A stretch of 64,000 nt of DNA, from contig NZ_CP097298.1 in the NCBI RefSeq assembly GCF_023503965.1, positions 1,381,001 through 1,445,000 on the forward strand, in the 5' to 3' direction. Made by a program: the position numbers and the translations under genes. Of this stretch, positions 19,301 through 29,498 are shown in pieces. Positions within the stretch are counted from its first letter, which is position 1. Each line of letters opens with the position of its first letter. Below the pieces are notes generated by a model. The model was not told where the DNA came from and ran no database searches. It was given only the letters and a program-made list of their open reading frames with translations. The DNA is from Brevundimonas albigilva (lineage in GTDB: Bacteria; Pseudomonadota; Alphaproteobacteria; Caulobacterales; Caulobacteraceae).

Positions 19301-19832
19301 CGGGGCTCGGCTCGGCCCTGGGTCGGTTCCGTCGCGGCGACCTGATCCACCGCCTGCTGGAACGCCTGCCCGACATCCCCCCGGCCGATCGCCCGACGAC
19401 GCGGCGCGTCGCCTGTTGGCGCGCGAGGTCGACCTGAACGAGGCCCAGCGCGCCGAGATGATCGCCGCCGCCTTCTCGGTGCTGGACGACGACCGCTTCG
19501 CCCCCGTCTTCGGCCCCGGCTCGCGCGCCGAGGTCGCCCTGACCGGATCGGCGCCCGAACTGCCCGCCGGCGTCGCGATCAACGGCCGCATCGACCGGCT
19601 GGTGGTCACGCCCGAGCGCGTTCTGGTCGTCGACTACAAGACCAACCGCCCCGCCCCCGACGTGATCGAGGCGGTCGATCCGGCCTATGTGCTCCAGGCG
19701 GCGGTCTATGCCGCGGTGCTCAGGCGGCTCTACCCGGACCGCCCGGTCGAGGCGGCCCTGGTCTGGACCGACGGGCCAAGGCTGATGCCGATCCCCGAGC
19801 CGATGCTGAAGGCGGCGCTGGCGAGCGGTTGA
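16315..19832 (+). CDS. addA: double-strand break repair helicase-nuclease AddA, four frameshifts
   Basis: A UvrD-type helicase with a C-terminal nuclease, about 1,170 residues, partner of AddB in double-strand break resection. Helicase motifs in order: Walker A 'VTANAGSGKTTTLVSRVARL', 'VTYTKAAAAEMQARLF', Walker B 'LIDEAQDTAPDQW', motif III 'GVGDEKQSIYSFQGARP', motif V 'VMTVHGSKGLEAPIVILPDT' and motif VI 'LLYVALTRARDRLIVMG'. The nuclease site is 'RIDRLVVTPERVLVVDYKTN'. Breaks lie in short C or G runs at 16886-16889, 17407-17411, 19275-19279 and 19392-19394, each fixed by one added base. The start overlaps addB (ATGA). Confidence 0.9.
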
Positions 19833-19951
19833 TTTGCCCGCGATTCGCTCCCACATCTGCCATCGAACCCGGACGAATCCGGCCACTCTCATTCGCGCTC
19901 ACGCCGCGAGCCCCCGCGGGCCGCAGCGCCAGCGCCCCAAGGAGCCCCCCT

Positions 19952-20287
19952 ATGGCGACGGTAAAAGTCACCGACGAAAGCTTCGACGCCGACGTCCTCA
20001 AGGCGTCCACGCCGGTCCTGGTGGATTTTTGGGCCGAGTGGTGCGGCCCCTGCAAGCAGATCGGCCCGGCGCTGGAGCAGATCGCCGACGAACTGGGCGG
20101 CCAGGTCACGGTGGCCAAGGTCAATATCGACGACAGCCCCATGACCCCCTCCAAGCTGGGCGTGAAGGGCATTCCGACCCTGATGCTGTTCAAGGACGGC
20201 CAGATGACCTCGATGAAGGTCGGCGCCATGCCCAAGGGCAAGATCGTCGAATGGCTGGCCGAGGCGGGCGTCAAGGCCGTCGCCTGA
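19952..20287 (+). CDS. trxA: thioredoxin
   Basis: A 111-residue cytosolic thioredoxin with the redox motif WCGPC in 'VDFWAEWCGPCKQIGPALEQ' and the cis-proline in 'VKGIPTLMLFKDG'. AAGGAG is 8 bp before the ATG. It lies 119 bp after addA, co-directional, and ends in a strong terminator; trxA next to addA is a known Caulobacterales arrangement. Confidence 0.96.
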   Translation: MATVKVTDESFDADVLKASTPVLVDFWAEWCGPCKQIGPALEQIADELGGQVTVAKVNIDDSPMTPSKLGVKGIPTLMLFKDGQMTSMKVGAMPKGKIVEWLAEAGVKAVA

Positions 20288-20310
20288 TCCTTCGCTTCCG
20301 CCGAAGATCG

Positions 20311-20345
20311 AACGCCCGCCGGTGTCTCGACCGGCGGGCGTTTTT
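20311..20345 (+). terminator. rho-independent terminator of trxA
   Basis: Perfect 12-bp stem AACGCCCGCCGG / CCGGCGGGCGTT with an 8-base loop, running into five T residues. It sits between trxA and the convergent gene ending at 20351. Confidence 0.92.
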
Positions 20346-20350
20346 GTCCG

Positions 20351-20782
20351 TCACCTGAACCAGAACGTGGACGCGTTCGCGGGCTGCATGCCTGAATAGG
20401 ACGTCAGCGCCTTTCCTTGGATCGTCGCCGACGCGACCTCATATCGAACAGCGTCGGCCATGCCCGCCTCGCCCCGATTTATGCGGACCATGAAGGCGTC
20501 GTCGCGCCCGCAGGTGATCTCAAGGCGATAGGCGGCTGAAACGTGCCCCAGATCGGCCGCCATGTCGGCGACGTGGACGCCTTCCACATCCGCGCCGTCG
20601 GTCGAGAGGCTGACGCCCCTGTCCAAGGGACGGCCTGCGCCATAGCCCTCGATGCGCAGGGTTTCACTCCCGCAGCGTGCGCTTACGGACTGGATCCAGG
20701 GATCGGCCGCGCGCGGCTCTACGGCCGATACGACGATCTCCTGGCCTGCGAACAGAAGGGCGAACAGCGCGATGGATGACAT
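20351..20782 (-). CDS. small exported hypothetical protein, 143 aa
   Basis: Starts 'MSSIALFALLFAGQEIVVSA', a short hydrophobic N-terminus consistent with a signal peptide. Two cysteines ('SARCGSETLR', 'EITCGRDDAF') may form a disulfide. Third-position GC is lower than in flanking genes and there is no recognisable domain. It is convergent with trxA and divergent from the 61-residue ORF at 20850. I do not recognise it. Confidence 0.55.
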   Translation of the reverse strand: MSSIALFALLFAGQEIVVSAVEPRAADPWIQSVSARCGSETLRIEGYGAGRPLDRGVSLSTDGADVEGVHVADMAADLGHVSAAYRLEITCGRDDAFMVRINRGEAGMADAVRYEVASATIQGKALTSYSGMQPANASTFWFR

Positions 20783-20849
20783 GAGGCCATCCCACCACGC
20801 GGGACCTCGGTTGGATACAGTCTAACTGGAACGTGATAGACACGAAGCC

Positions 20850-21035
20850 ATGACCGACGACGCCCCCACGCCCCCCGCCGACGACGTGCCGGGCGAAACC
20901 CCGGCGCAAAAGGCGCTGCGGCTGAAGACCGCCAAGATCGACGCCCGGCCCAAGCCGCCGCGCGGCGGCCGGTTCCAGCGCGAGCAGAACGCCAAGATCG
21001 ATGCGGGCAAGTCGCGCCCGTGGATGAGCAAATAG
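20850..21035 (+). CDS. small basic protein, 61 aa, unknown function
   Basis: Begins 'MTDDAPTPPADDVPGETPAQ', then a Lys/Arg-rich helix-forming region with a duplicated 'AKIDA' motif ('KTAKIDARPKPPRGGRFQRE' and 'QNAKIDAGKSRPWMSK'). The acidic-Pro N-terminus and basic C-terminus suggest a nucleic-acid- or ribosome-associated small protein, but that is a guess. It is convergent with folC, with only 13 bp between. Confidence 0.6.
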   Translation: MTDDAPTPPADDVPGETPAQKALRLKTAKIDARPKPPRGGRFQREQNAKIDAGKSRPWMSK

Positions 21036-21048
21036 GGACGGCGGACCG

Positions 21049-22323
21049 TCAATCCGGCCAGGTCTCGCGACTGGAGCCCAGCACCTCGCCGGCCAGATAC
21101 AGCGAGCCGCAGATGGCCACGCGACCTGCCCCCAGACGCAGCGCCAGCTTCAGCGCCTCATCGACCGAACCGGCCGCCGTCGCGCCCAGGCCGTGGCCGC
21201 GCGCCACCGCCGCCAGGGCGCTCGGTTCGGCCGCGGCGCCTTCGAATCCGACCGTGAAGACGGTCGCGCCCGTCTCCTTCAGCGCCTCGAAGAAGCCGCC
21301 CTGGTCCTTGTTCGCCAGCATGCCGCAGATCAGGGCCAGCGGGCGCGGCGCACGCGCCTGCCGCGCGGTCAGGAAGGCGGCCAACGCCCGCCCGGCGTGG
21401 GGATTGTGCCCGCCGTCCAGCCACAGCTCGGCGTCCGCCGCCCGCGCCGCCTCGCCATAGGGCCCCGCCGTGATCCGCTGCAGCCGCGCCGGCCAGCGCG
21501 CCGTGCGCAGGCCCTCCGCGATGGCGGCCTCGGGCAGGTCCAGTTCCAGCGCCGCCGCGATCGCCAGGGCGGCGTTGTCGATCTGGTGCGTTCCCGCCAG
21601 GGCCGGCGCCGGCAGGTCCATGAACAGGTCCGCCGTCTGGAAGGCCAGGCCGCCGCGCTCGGCCCAGGCGTCGAAGTCGACGCCCAGCACCGTCAGCCGC
21701 GCCCGAACGTCGGTCGCGCGCCGTTCGATGGCGGCCATGGCCTCCTCGCGCTGGCGGCCTATAACCGCCGGCGCCCCGGCCTTCAGCACCCCCGCCTTTT
21801 CCGAGGCGATGACCGCCAGGTCCGTGCCAAGGAATTCGGCATGGTCGTAGTCGACCGGCGCGATCACGCTCAGCAGCGGGCGTTCGATGACGTTGGTGGC
21901 GTCCAGCACCCCGCCCAGGCCCACCTCGACGATGGCCAGGTCGGCGGGGGTCTCGCTCATGGCGACGAAGGCGGCGGCGGTGGTGCTCTCGAACACGGTC
22001 GCCTGGCCGGAAACCGCCTCGATCCGATCCAGCACGGCGTTCAGCGCCTCGTCCTCGATCAGCCTTCCGGCCAGGCGAATCCGTTCGTTGAAGCGCACGA
22101 GGTGCGGCGAGGTGTAGGCGTGAACGCGCAGGCCCGCCGCCTCGGCGATCGCGCGCAGGAAGGCGACGGTCGATCCCTTGCCGTTGGTGCCCGCGACATG
22201 GACCACCGGCGGCAACCGATGCTGCGGATCGCCCAGCGCCGCGCACAGCGCCCGCATCCGGTCCAGCGACAGGTCGATCCGTTGCGGGTGGCGGGCGCGC
22301 AGCCGTTCCGAAATCGGGTCCAC
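21049..22323 (-). CDS. folC: bifunctional folylpolyglutamate/dihydrofolate synthase FolC
   Basis: A 424-residue cytosolic Mur-ligase-family enzyme that adds glutamate to folates and makes dihydrofolate. ATP-binding '[20 protein letters not shown]', '[15 protein letters not shown]' and '[20 protein letters not shown]' are diagnostic; '[19 protein letters not shown]' is in the C-terminal domain. The GTG start (22323) is five bases after the accD stop. The raw reading frame appears fused to accD, but that comes from a one-base insertion in accD. The accD-folC order after trpA is conserved in Caulobacter. Confidence 0.93.
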   Translation of the reverse strand: MDPISERLRARHPQRIDLSLDRMRALCAALGDPQHRLPPVVHVAGTNGKGSTVAFLRAIAEAAGLRVHAYTSPHLVRFNERIRLAGRLIEDEALNAVLDRIEAVSGQATVFESTTAAAFVAMSETPADLAIVEVGLGGVLDATNVIERPLLSVIAPVDYDHAEFLGTDLAVIASEKAGVLKAGAPAVIGRQREEAMAAIERRATDVRARLTVLGVDFDAWAERGGLAFQTADLFMDLPAPALAGTHQIDNAALAIAAALELDLPEAAIAEGLRTARWPARLQRITAGPYGEAARAADAELWLDGGHNPHAGRALAAFLTARQARAPRPLALICGMLANKDQGGFFEALKETGATVFTVGFEGAAAEPSALAAVARGHGLGATAAGSVDEALKLALRLGAGRVAICGSLYLAGEVLGSSRETWPD

Positions 22324-22328
22324 GGCCG

Positions 22329-23223
22329 TCAGGCCGCCTGGCGGGTTCCGCCCATCAGCATGGACAGGATCTGACCCAGGGCGCGCGGCAGGGTCGGCTC
22401 GGGCCACGACCTGGTCGACCATGCCCTTCTCCTGCAGATATTCCGCGCGCTGGAAGCCCGGCGGCAGCTTCTCGCGGATGGTGGCCTCGATCACGCGCGG
22501 GCCGGCGAAGCCGATCAGGGCGCCCGGCTCGGCCAGGTGCACGTCGCCCAGCATGGCGTAGGAGGCCGTGACCCCGCCGGTCGTCGGGTCGGTCAGAACC
22601 ACGGCGTAGGGCAGGCGGGCGGTCTTCAGTTCCTCGATGGCCAGGGTGGTGCGCGCCATCTGCATCAGCGACAGGGCGCCCTCTTGCATGCGCGCGCCGC
22701 CGGCGGCGGTGAAGCACACCAGCGGCGCCTTGCGCGACATGGCCTCGCGCGCGGCCTTGATGAAGGCCTCGCCCGCCGCCATGCCCAGCGAGCCGCCCAT
22801 GAAGGTGAAGTCCTGCACGATCACGACCGCGTCCTGGCCGCCCACGGCGCCGACGCCGATGGCCATCGTGTCCTTGCGGCCCGCCGCCTTGCGCGCGGCG
22901 TTCAGACGGTCCTTGTACGGCTTGCCGTCCGAGAATTTCAGCGGGTCCTCGGGCACGTCCGGCGTGTCGATCGCCTCATAGCGGCCGTCGTCGAAGGTGA
23001 AGCGCAGCCGCGTGGGCGCGTCGATCCGCATATGCCGGCCCGACGGCGTCACCCACAGCGAGGCCTCCAGGTCCGAGCGATACAGCATCTCGCCCGTGTC
23101 CGGATCCTTGACCCACAGATTGTCCGGGGTCTCCCGGCGCGAGACGATCTTGCGGACGCCTGGCGCGAAGCGGCTCAGCCAGCCTCCGCGCTTTTCCTGT
23201 TGCGGCTTGTTCTTGTCGACCAT
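22329..23223 (-). CDS. accD: acetyl-CoA carboxylase carboxyltransferase beta subunit AccD, one frameshift
   Basis: A ~297-residue subunit that, with AccA, transfers the carboxyl group from biotin to acetyl-CoA in fatty-acid synthesis. The crotonase-fold core is clear: '[20 protein letters not shown]', '[20 protein letters not shown]' and '[20 protein letters not shown]'. The N-terminal zinc ribbon of E. coli AccD is recognisable by position ('[20 protein letters not shown]') but all four cysteines are absent. An extra C in the run at 22391-22393 shifts the last ~25 codons; correcting it gives the tail '[18 protein letters not shown]' and stop TGA at 22329-22331. Confidence 0.92.
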
Positions 23224-23233
23224 GGCTGGCCCT

Positions 23234-24076
23234 TTAGACGGTTTCCGCGACGGACGCACTAGAGGCCGCGGACCGAACCGCGTCGCCCAGCGCCTTGACC
23301 TTGGCCAGAACGCGCGGCGCGACCGCTTCGTTCGCCTCCAGGGCCGCGGCGACCTCGTCCACCAGGGCCGAACCCACGACCACGGCGTCGGCGACGCGGG
23401 CGATCTCGGCGGCGCGTTCTGGCGTCTTGACGCCGAAGCCGACCGCGACGGGCAGGCCCGAGGCGCGCCTGACCCGCTCCACCGCCGGAGCGACGGCGGC
23501 CGCCTCGGCTTCCTTGACGCCGGTGACGCCCGCGACCGAGACATAATAGACGAAGCCCGACGTGCCCTGAGCGACGACCTTCAGGCGCGCGTCGTCAGAC
23601 GTCGGCGTGGCCAGGCGGATCAGCGACAGGGACGCCTTGTCCAGCGCCTCGACCAGCGGCGCGGCCTCTTCGGGCGGGCAGTCCACCACGATCACGCCGT
23701 CGACGCCGCAGGCGGCCGCCCGCTGGGCGAAGGCGTCATAGCCCAGGTTCTCTATCGGGTTCAGATAACCCATCAGGATGACGGGGGTGTCGGCGTCGCC
23801 CTGGCGGAAGGCGCGCGCCAGTTCCAGCGTCGCGCCCAGGCCGAAGCCGGCCTTCAGACCGCGCAGCGCCGCCTTCTGGATCGGCGGCCCCTCGGCCATC
23901 GGATCGCTGAAGGGAAAGCCCAGTTCGATGATGTCGGCCCCGGCTGCGGGCAGGCCCTTCAGGATGTCCAGCGCCTGGTCGCCGTCGGGGTCGCCGCCCA
24001 TCACATAGGCGACGAAGCCGGCGCGGCCTTCGGCCTTCAGGGCGTTGAAGCGGGCGTCGATGCGGGCGGTGGTCAT
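23234..24076 (-). CDS. trpA: tryptophan synthase alpha subunit TrpA
   Basis: A 280-residue TIM barrel that cleaves indole-3-glycerol phosphate to indole and glyceraldehyde-3-phosphate, channelling indole to TrpB. Catalytic Glu and Asp are in '[19 protein letters not shown]' and '[14 protein letters not shown]'. The phosphate loop is '[16 protein letters not shown]'. The ATG overlaps the stop of the small gene upstream (ATGA), and accD starts 10 bp downstream. Confidence 0.96.
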   Translation of the reverse strand: MTTARIDARFNALKAEGRAGFVAYVMGGDPDGDQALDILKGLPAAGADIIELGFPFSDPMAEGPPIQKAALRGLKAGFGLGATLELARAFRQGDADTPVILMGYLNPIENLGYDAFAQRAAACGVDGVIVVDCPPEEAAPLVEALDKASLSLIRLATPTSDDARLKVVAQGTSGFVYYVSVAGVTGVKEAEAAAVAPAVERVRRASGLPVAVGFGVKTPERAAEIARVADAVVVGSALVDEVAAALEANEAVAPRVLAKVKALGDAVRSAASSASVAETV

Positions 24077-24542
24077 TGCGGCTCGGAGGCTGGAGGCGTG
24101 GCGGAAGGCGCGGACGCGCAGACGTCGCCGGGCACGGCGGCGAAGGCCAGATAGCCGGGCTCGGTCCCGGTCGTCGGCTTGTCCTGGTCGTAGAAGGCCA
24201 GCATCTGCAGGCCGTCGCAGCCGCCGGCCTCTCGCCGCCGGATGAAGATCACCCGATTGTCGTCGCCGTCCGCCGGAAGCCAGCCCAGCGCCTGGAACCT
24301 GGCGAAATAGGCGTCGCCCAAGCCCCCGATCGCCGACAGGGGCGCCGTGACGCAGAAGGCGATGTTGGAAAGTTCCGGTCGCGGCCCGCAGTCCGGGGCG
24401 GCCGTCGCCCCCGGCAGGACGAGGTCGGCGGCCGTCGGCTGGGCTTCCGCTGGCGGGCTCTGCGTCGATTGGGCCAACGCCGCCGCCGGGGTCGGCGAGG
24501 CGGCGGAAAGGGTCAGAGCGGCCAGCGCCGCCAGGGTCTGGA

Positions 24543-24546
<4 letters not shown>
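24073..24546 (-). CDS. small exported protein embedded between trpB and trpA, unknown function
   Basis: A 157-residue product starting at GTG 24546, which overlaps the trpB stop (GTGA); its own stop overlaps the trpA ATG (ATGA). It is therefore translationally coupled on both sides. The N-terminus '[20 protein letters not shown]' is a signal peptide with a likely AAA-A-Q cleavage region. The mature part has four or more cysteines ('[20 protein letters not shown]', '[11 protein letters not shown]', 'GDVCASAP') and a Pro/Ala-rich tail. I do not recognise a domain. trpB and trpA are normally adjacent in this order, so this is an insertion in the operon. Confidence 0.7.
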
Positions 24547-25772
<1,226 letters not shown>

Positions 25773-25804
25773 GCAGGGGACGAAATCCCGGGGAGGCGGC
25801 GTAA

Positions 25805-26441
25805 TTACGTCCGGCGCGCGTTTTGGATGAAGGCCGCGATCCGGCCGGCGTCCTTAACACCCGGCGCGCTTTCCACGCCAGAGGACACATCCACCATCGG
25901 CGCGCCGGTGATCCTGAGCGCCTCGCCGACATTGTCAGGATTCAGCCCCCGCCAGGAACCACGGATGGCGAAACACCCGGTCGCCCAGCAGGGTCCAGTC
26001 GAAGCGGTGTCCGACGCCGCCCGGCAGCACGGCCCCCTCGGGCGGCTTGGCGTCGAACATCAGGTGATCGGCGTGATAATCCCATTCGTCGGCGGCGGCG
26101 AAGTCGTCTCCACGCCGGATCGGCAAGGCCTTGATCATCCCCGCGCCCGTCACGGCGCGCGCCCGCTCGGCGCGGACGGGCGTTTCGGCCCCGTGCAGCT
26201 GGATGAAATCCGGCTTCAGCGTCCGCGCGATCTCGTCAAGCAGGGCGTCCTCGGCGTCGACCGTCACCGCCACGATCTTCGCCCGCCCGCGCGCCCGCTC
26301 GAACAGCCTGGCGGCCCTGTCCGGCACGATGTGGCGCGGGCTTTGCGGAAACACCACCGCCCCGACGAAATCCGCCCCCGCATCCAGGGCGGCGTCCAGC
26401 GTTTCCGGCGTCGTCAGGCCGCAGATCTTGATCGCCGTCAT
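25805..26441 (-). CDS. trpF: phosphoribosylanthranilate isomerase TrpF, one frameshift
   Basis: A ~210-residue TIM barrel catalysing the Amadori rearrangement in tryptophan synthesis. '[20 protein letters not shown]' has the catalytic cysteine; '[13 protein letters not shown]' and '[11 protein letters not shown]' follow. The catalytic Asp/phosphate part ('[10 protein letters not shown]', 'FLAG..LNPDNV', '[15 protein letters not shown]') crosses a frame break in the C5 run at 25946-25950 (plus view). The family motif FLAGGLNP suggests two bases lost there, or one gained. The restored end is TAA at 25805-25807. Confidence 0.9.
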
Positions 26442-26559
26442 ACCGAAATCACCTCGACACCCGTCAGCCTGGCCGCCGTCGCAGTCTCATCGCCGAAAGC
26501 GTAAGCCACGACATGCTGGACATGGCCGTCAAGATAGCCGTCGGGCGTGCGAAATCCAT
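26438..26559 (-). CDS. doubtful 40-residue ORF between the FAD oxidoreductase and trpF
   Basis: If one C is restored in the CGCCCG early in the ORF, an ATG overlapping the oxidoreductase stop (TGATG) opens a 40-residue frame. It contains 'GYLDGHVQHVVAYAFGDETA' and ends in a TGA overlapping the trpF ATG (ATGA). The overlaps at both ends are suggestive, but the length, the need for a correction and the lack of recognised homology make this weak. It may instead be a degraded remnant or spacer. Confidence 0.25.
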
Positions 26560-27772
26560 CAGGGCCGATACAGGTCCGCGTCCGGATCGGTCTCGCCCCG
26601 CACCGCCCGTCCGACCACTTCGGAGGCGATCACCGAATAGGTGATGCCGTTGCCGCCGAACCCCATGACGGCGTGGACATGCTCCATGCCCTTCACCGGC
26701 CCGATCTGCGGCAGGCCGGTCTGGCTTTCGCCGAAGGCGCCCGCCCAGGCGTAATCGACTTCGAAGTCCACGTCGGGCAACAGCCGGCGCAGCTTGCGCG
26801 TGATCGTCTCGCACTTGCGTTTCAGCTTCGCCTTGTCCTGGTGCGCGGTCGCCGAGGGCTCGTCCTCGCCGCCGACGATCAGCCGCCCGTCGCGCCCATG
26901 CGAAAATAGAGGTACGGATCGGACGCCTCCCAGACCAGGGTGTCGCGCAGCCAGGCCGGGCATCGCATCCGGGGCCTGGACGCCATCGCCCAGGTCGAGA
27001 TCACCTTGGCGCCAGGCGTCGGCACGCCCTTGGGGAATTCGTAGCCGCAGCAGAAGACGACCGTCCTGGCCCGCACGGCGTGGCCCGCGTCGGTCAGCAG
27101 GGTGACGCCTTCGGGATCGCCGACCGCTTCCAGCACCTCGACCGGGGAATGGATCCTCGCGCCGTTTTCGCCTGCGCGCCGCAACAGCCCAGCCGCCAGC
27201 CGGGCCGGATCGCCGCTGGCGGATCCTTCCGAAAGGATGGCGCCGGTGCGCGCCATGTCGAAGCGGTCGCGCAACTCCGCCGGCGGGACGAAGCGGCTTT
27301 CCAGCCCGATCGCCGCCCGGGCTTCGGCCTCGGCCTCCAGCGCTCGTCGACCGTAGTCGTCGCCCGCCAGATAAAGCGTCCGCTTGGGCTTGAGTCCGCA
27401 GCGGATTCCTTCATCCGACACGATCCGCTCCAGCGCCTCGACCGCCGCCCGCGACCGGAGATAGGCCCGGCGCGCCTTCGCCGTGCCGATCCGTTCGGCA
27501 AGGGCGTTCAGCGGCAGGTCGATCTCCCACTGCAGCAGGGCGGTGGAGGCGATGGTGGAGCCCATCAGCGGCGGCCGCCGATCCAGCACGGCCACCGAAT
27601 GATCGCGGGCCAGTTCGTGGGCCATGAAGGCGCCGCTGATCCCCGCGCCGACGATGGCGACATCGACCGCGATCGCCTGGGTCAGCGGGCGCGTCCTGAC
27701 GCCCAGCCCCGGGCTGTCCGCCCAGAGCGAGCGCCCCGTTCGCAGATCCCTCTTGGTGGTGGCCCCGGCCAT
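26559..27772 (-). CDS. FAD-dependent oxidoreductase (DAO family), one frameshift
   Basis: A ~404-residue D-amino-acid-oxidase-fold flavoprotein. The N-terminal dinucleotide motif is 'VDVAIVGAGISGAFMAHELA' near residue 37, with the adenine-binding acid in 'VAVLDRRPPLMG'. The C-terminal part 'DGRLIVGGEDEPSA' and 'AFGESQTGLPQIGPV' is typical of amine and amino-acid oxidases. 'VMGFGGNGITYSVIASEVV' closes the FAD site. A missing G at 26895-26897 splits it. It lies in the minus-strand run between rsuA and the trp genes; the substrate is not predictable. Confidence 0.8.
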
Positions 27773-27803
27773 GATCGCTCCCCTCCAGCGGAGCCATAGA
27801 TCA

Positions 27804-28553
27804 TCAGGGAGCGGTCGGTTCCGTGAAGATCGAACCGATTTCTTCCGGCGTCAGCAGCCGCCACTGGCCGGGCGCCAGGTCGGGCGGCAGGGTCAGCCCG
27901 CCCATACGCTCGCGGTGCAGCGCCTCGACATGGTTGCCGACGGCCGCGAACATGCGCCGCACCTGGTGATAACGGCCCTCGGTCACGGTCAGCAGCGCCT
28001 CGGTCGGCGACACCACCTCCAGCGCGGCGGGGGCCAGGGGCTTGTCCTCGCCTTCCAGAACCAGCTCGCCCGAGGCGAACAGGGCGGCTTCCGTCCCGAC
28101 CAGCGGTCGCGCCAGCGCGGCGCGATAGACCTTGGCCACATGACGGCGGGGCGAGATCACCCGGTGCAGCAGGTCGCCGTCGTCGGTCAGCAGCAAGAGC
28201 CCCGTGGTCTGCTTGTCCAGCCGTCCGATGGTCGAGATGGCCGGATCGCGCCTGCGCCACCGGTCGGGCAGGATGTCATAGACCAGCGCGCCCTCTTCCT
28301 TGTGCGAGCACGTCATGCCCAGCGGCTTGTTCAGCATCAGCACCAGGCCCGGAACGGGGTCCAGCGGCTCGCCGTCGATGTCCATCCGCGACGGCAGGTC
28401 GGGGGTGACCGCGATGCGTTTCGACACGTCCGTCAGGTCCGCGCCGTCCAGCACGACGCCGCCGGCCTTGGCCATGCGCGCCATCTCCGCGCGCGAGCCA
28501 TAGCCCATCGAGCCGAGCAGGCGATCGACGCGAGAGGTCGGAATTTTTCTCAT
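27804..28553 (-). CDS. rsuA: 16S rRNA pseudouridine synthase (RsuA/RluB family)
   Basis: A 249-residue rRNA-modifying enzyme. The N-terminal S4 RNA-binding domain is 'RVDRLLGSMGYGSRAEMARM'. The catalytic Asp is in 'TIGRLDKQTTGLLLLTDDGD', and 'EGRYHQVRRMFAAVGNHVEA' is the conserved family block. RsuA makes pseudouridine at 16S position 516. The family also includes RluB/E/F; domain layout and size favour RsuA but do not prove it. Confidence 0.85.
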   Translation of the reverse strand: MRKIPTSRVDRLLGSMGYGSRAEMARMAKAGGVVLDGADLTDVSKRIAVTPDLPSRMDIDGEPLDPVPGLVLMLNKPLGMTCSHKEEGALVYDILPDRWRRRDPAISTIGRLDKQTTGLLLLTDDGDLLHRVISPRRHVAKVYRAALARPLVGTEAALFASGELVLEGEDKPLAPAALEVVSPTEALLTVTEGRYHQVRRMFAAVGNHVEALHRERMGGLTLPPDLAPGQWRLLTPEEIGSIFTEPTAP

Positions 28554-28585
28554 GCGCTATCGCCCTGCGGGCTGCTTGGGCGCGG

Positions 28586-29497
28586 TCACTTCACCGCCTC
28601 GAACAGCTTGTAGCCGCCGGCGTCCGCGACCAGCCGAACCCGCGTGAACGCCGCGTCAAGTTCGGCCTCATAGGGCAGGTGCCGGTTGGCGACGATCCAG
28701 GCCGTTCCGCCCTTCTTCAGCAGCTCCGCCGCCTTCCTGACAAAGGCCTGGCCCAGCCGACGGTCTTCGGCGCCCCCGTCGTGGAAGGGCGGATTGCTGA
28801 CCACGAAATCCTTGTCGCCCCGCGCCTCCAGCGTGCGCGCGTCGGACCACCACACCTTGGCGCGGGCGTCCTCGATGTTGCGGCGGGCGGCCTGGATGGC
28901 GCGGCGGTCCAGATCCACCAGCTTCAGCTTCGTGACCTCGGGCGAGCGCAGCACCACCGTCGCCAGGGCGCCGTAGCCGCAGCCCAGGTCGACGCCTTCC
29001 CCCTTCATCGGCGGCAGGTGGTCGGCCAGCAGGGCGGTGCCCGGGTCGATCCGGTCCCAGGCGAACACGCCCGGCTGCGACCAGGCCTCCAGCCCCGGCA
29101 CGATCTGCGGGCCGCCCGCCTGGATCGCCGCCTGGATCGCCGCGTCCAGTCCATCGGCCGTCCGGGGGCGGATGACGACGCAGCGCCGGTGGTGCGCCTT
29201 GGCCGTCTCGGCGACCTCGACCCCGAAGGCCTTCAGCTCCTTGCCCAGCCGCGAACCGCCCTTGTCCTTGGGGGCCATGACGTCCAGTCGCCCGCCGGCC
29301 TTGAGCGCTCGCAGCGCCAGCGCCAGGACGTAGCGTCGTTCCAGCACGCCCGGCGGCGCGTAGATCATCACGGCGTCCGCCGATCCGGGCGCCTGCGCCT
29401 CCAGGGCGGCCGACTCCGGGATCAGCGGCGAGGTCTGGGTCGCGTCGCCGGGCGGGTCGAACACCGCCGGCGGCCGGCCGTACAGCAGCACGGTCAT
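28586..29497 (-). CDS. class I SAM methyltransferase, RsmC-like (rRNA/DNA guanine-N2)
   Basis: A 303-residue methyltransferase with two weakly similar halves, as in 16S m2G1207 methyltransferase RsmC. The SAM site is 'GVDLGCGYGALATVVL'. The catalytic NPPF motif is in 'VVSNPPFHDGGAEDRRLGQA', which identifies an N-methyltransferase acting on exocyclic amines. It begins one base after the uppP stop, so they are co-transcribed. RsmC function is inferred from fold and motif. Confidence 0.8.
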   Translation of the reverse strand: MTVLLYGRPPAVFDPPGDATQTSPLIPESAALEAQAPGSADAVMIYAPPGVLERRYVLALALRALKAGGRLDVMAPKDKGGSRLGKELKAFGVEVAETAKAHHRRCVVIRPRTADGLDAAIQAAIQAGGPQIVPGLEAWSQPGVFAWDRIDPGTALLADHLPPMKGEGVDLGCGYGALATVVLRSPEVTKLKLVDLDRRAIQAARRNIEDARAKVWWSDARTLEARGDKDFVVSNPPFHDGGAEDRRLGQAFVRKAAELLKKGGTAWIVANRHLPYEAELDAAFTRVRLVADAGGYKLFEAVK

Positions 29498-29498
29498 C

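Noticed and set aside
21049-23544. A single 831-codon frame fusing AccD and FolC
   Set aside because: The AccD tail and stop reappear in the next frame when one base is removed at 22391-22393, and FolC has its own GTG start; the fusion is an indel artefact.
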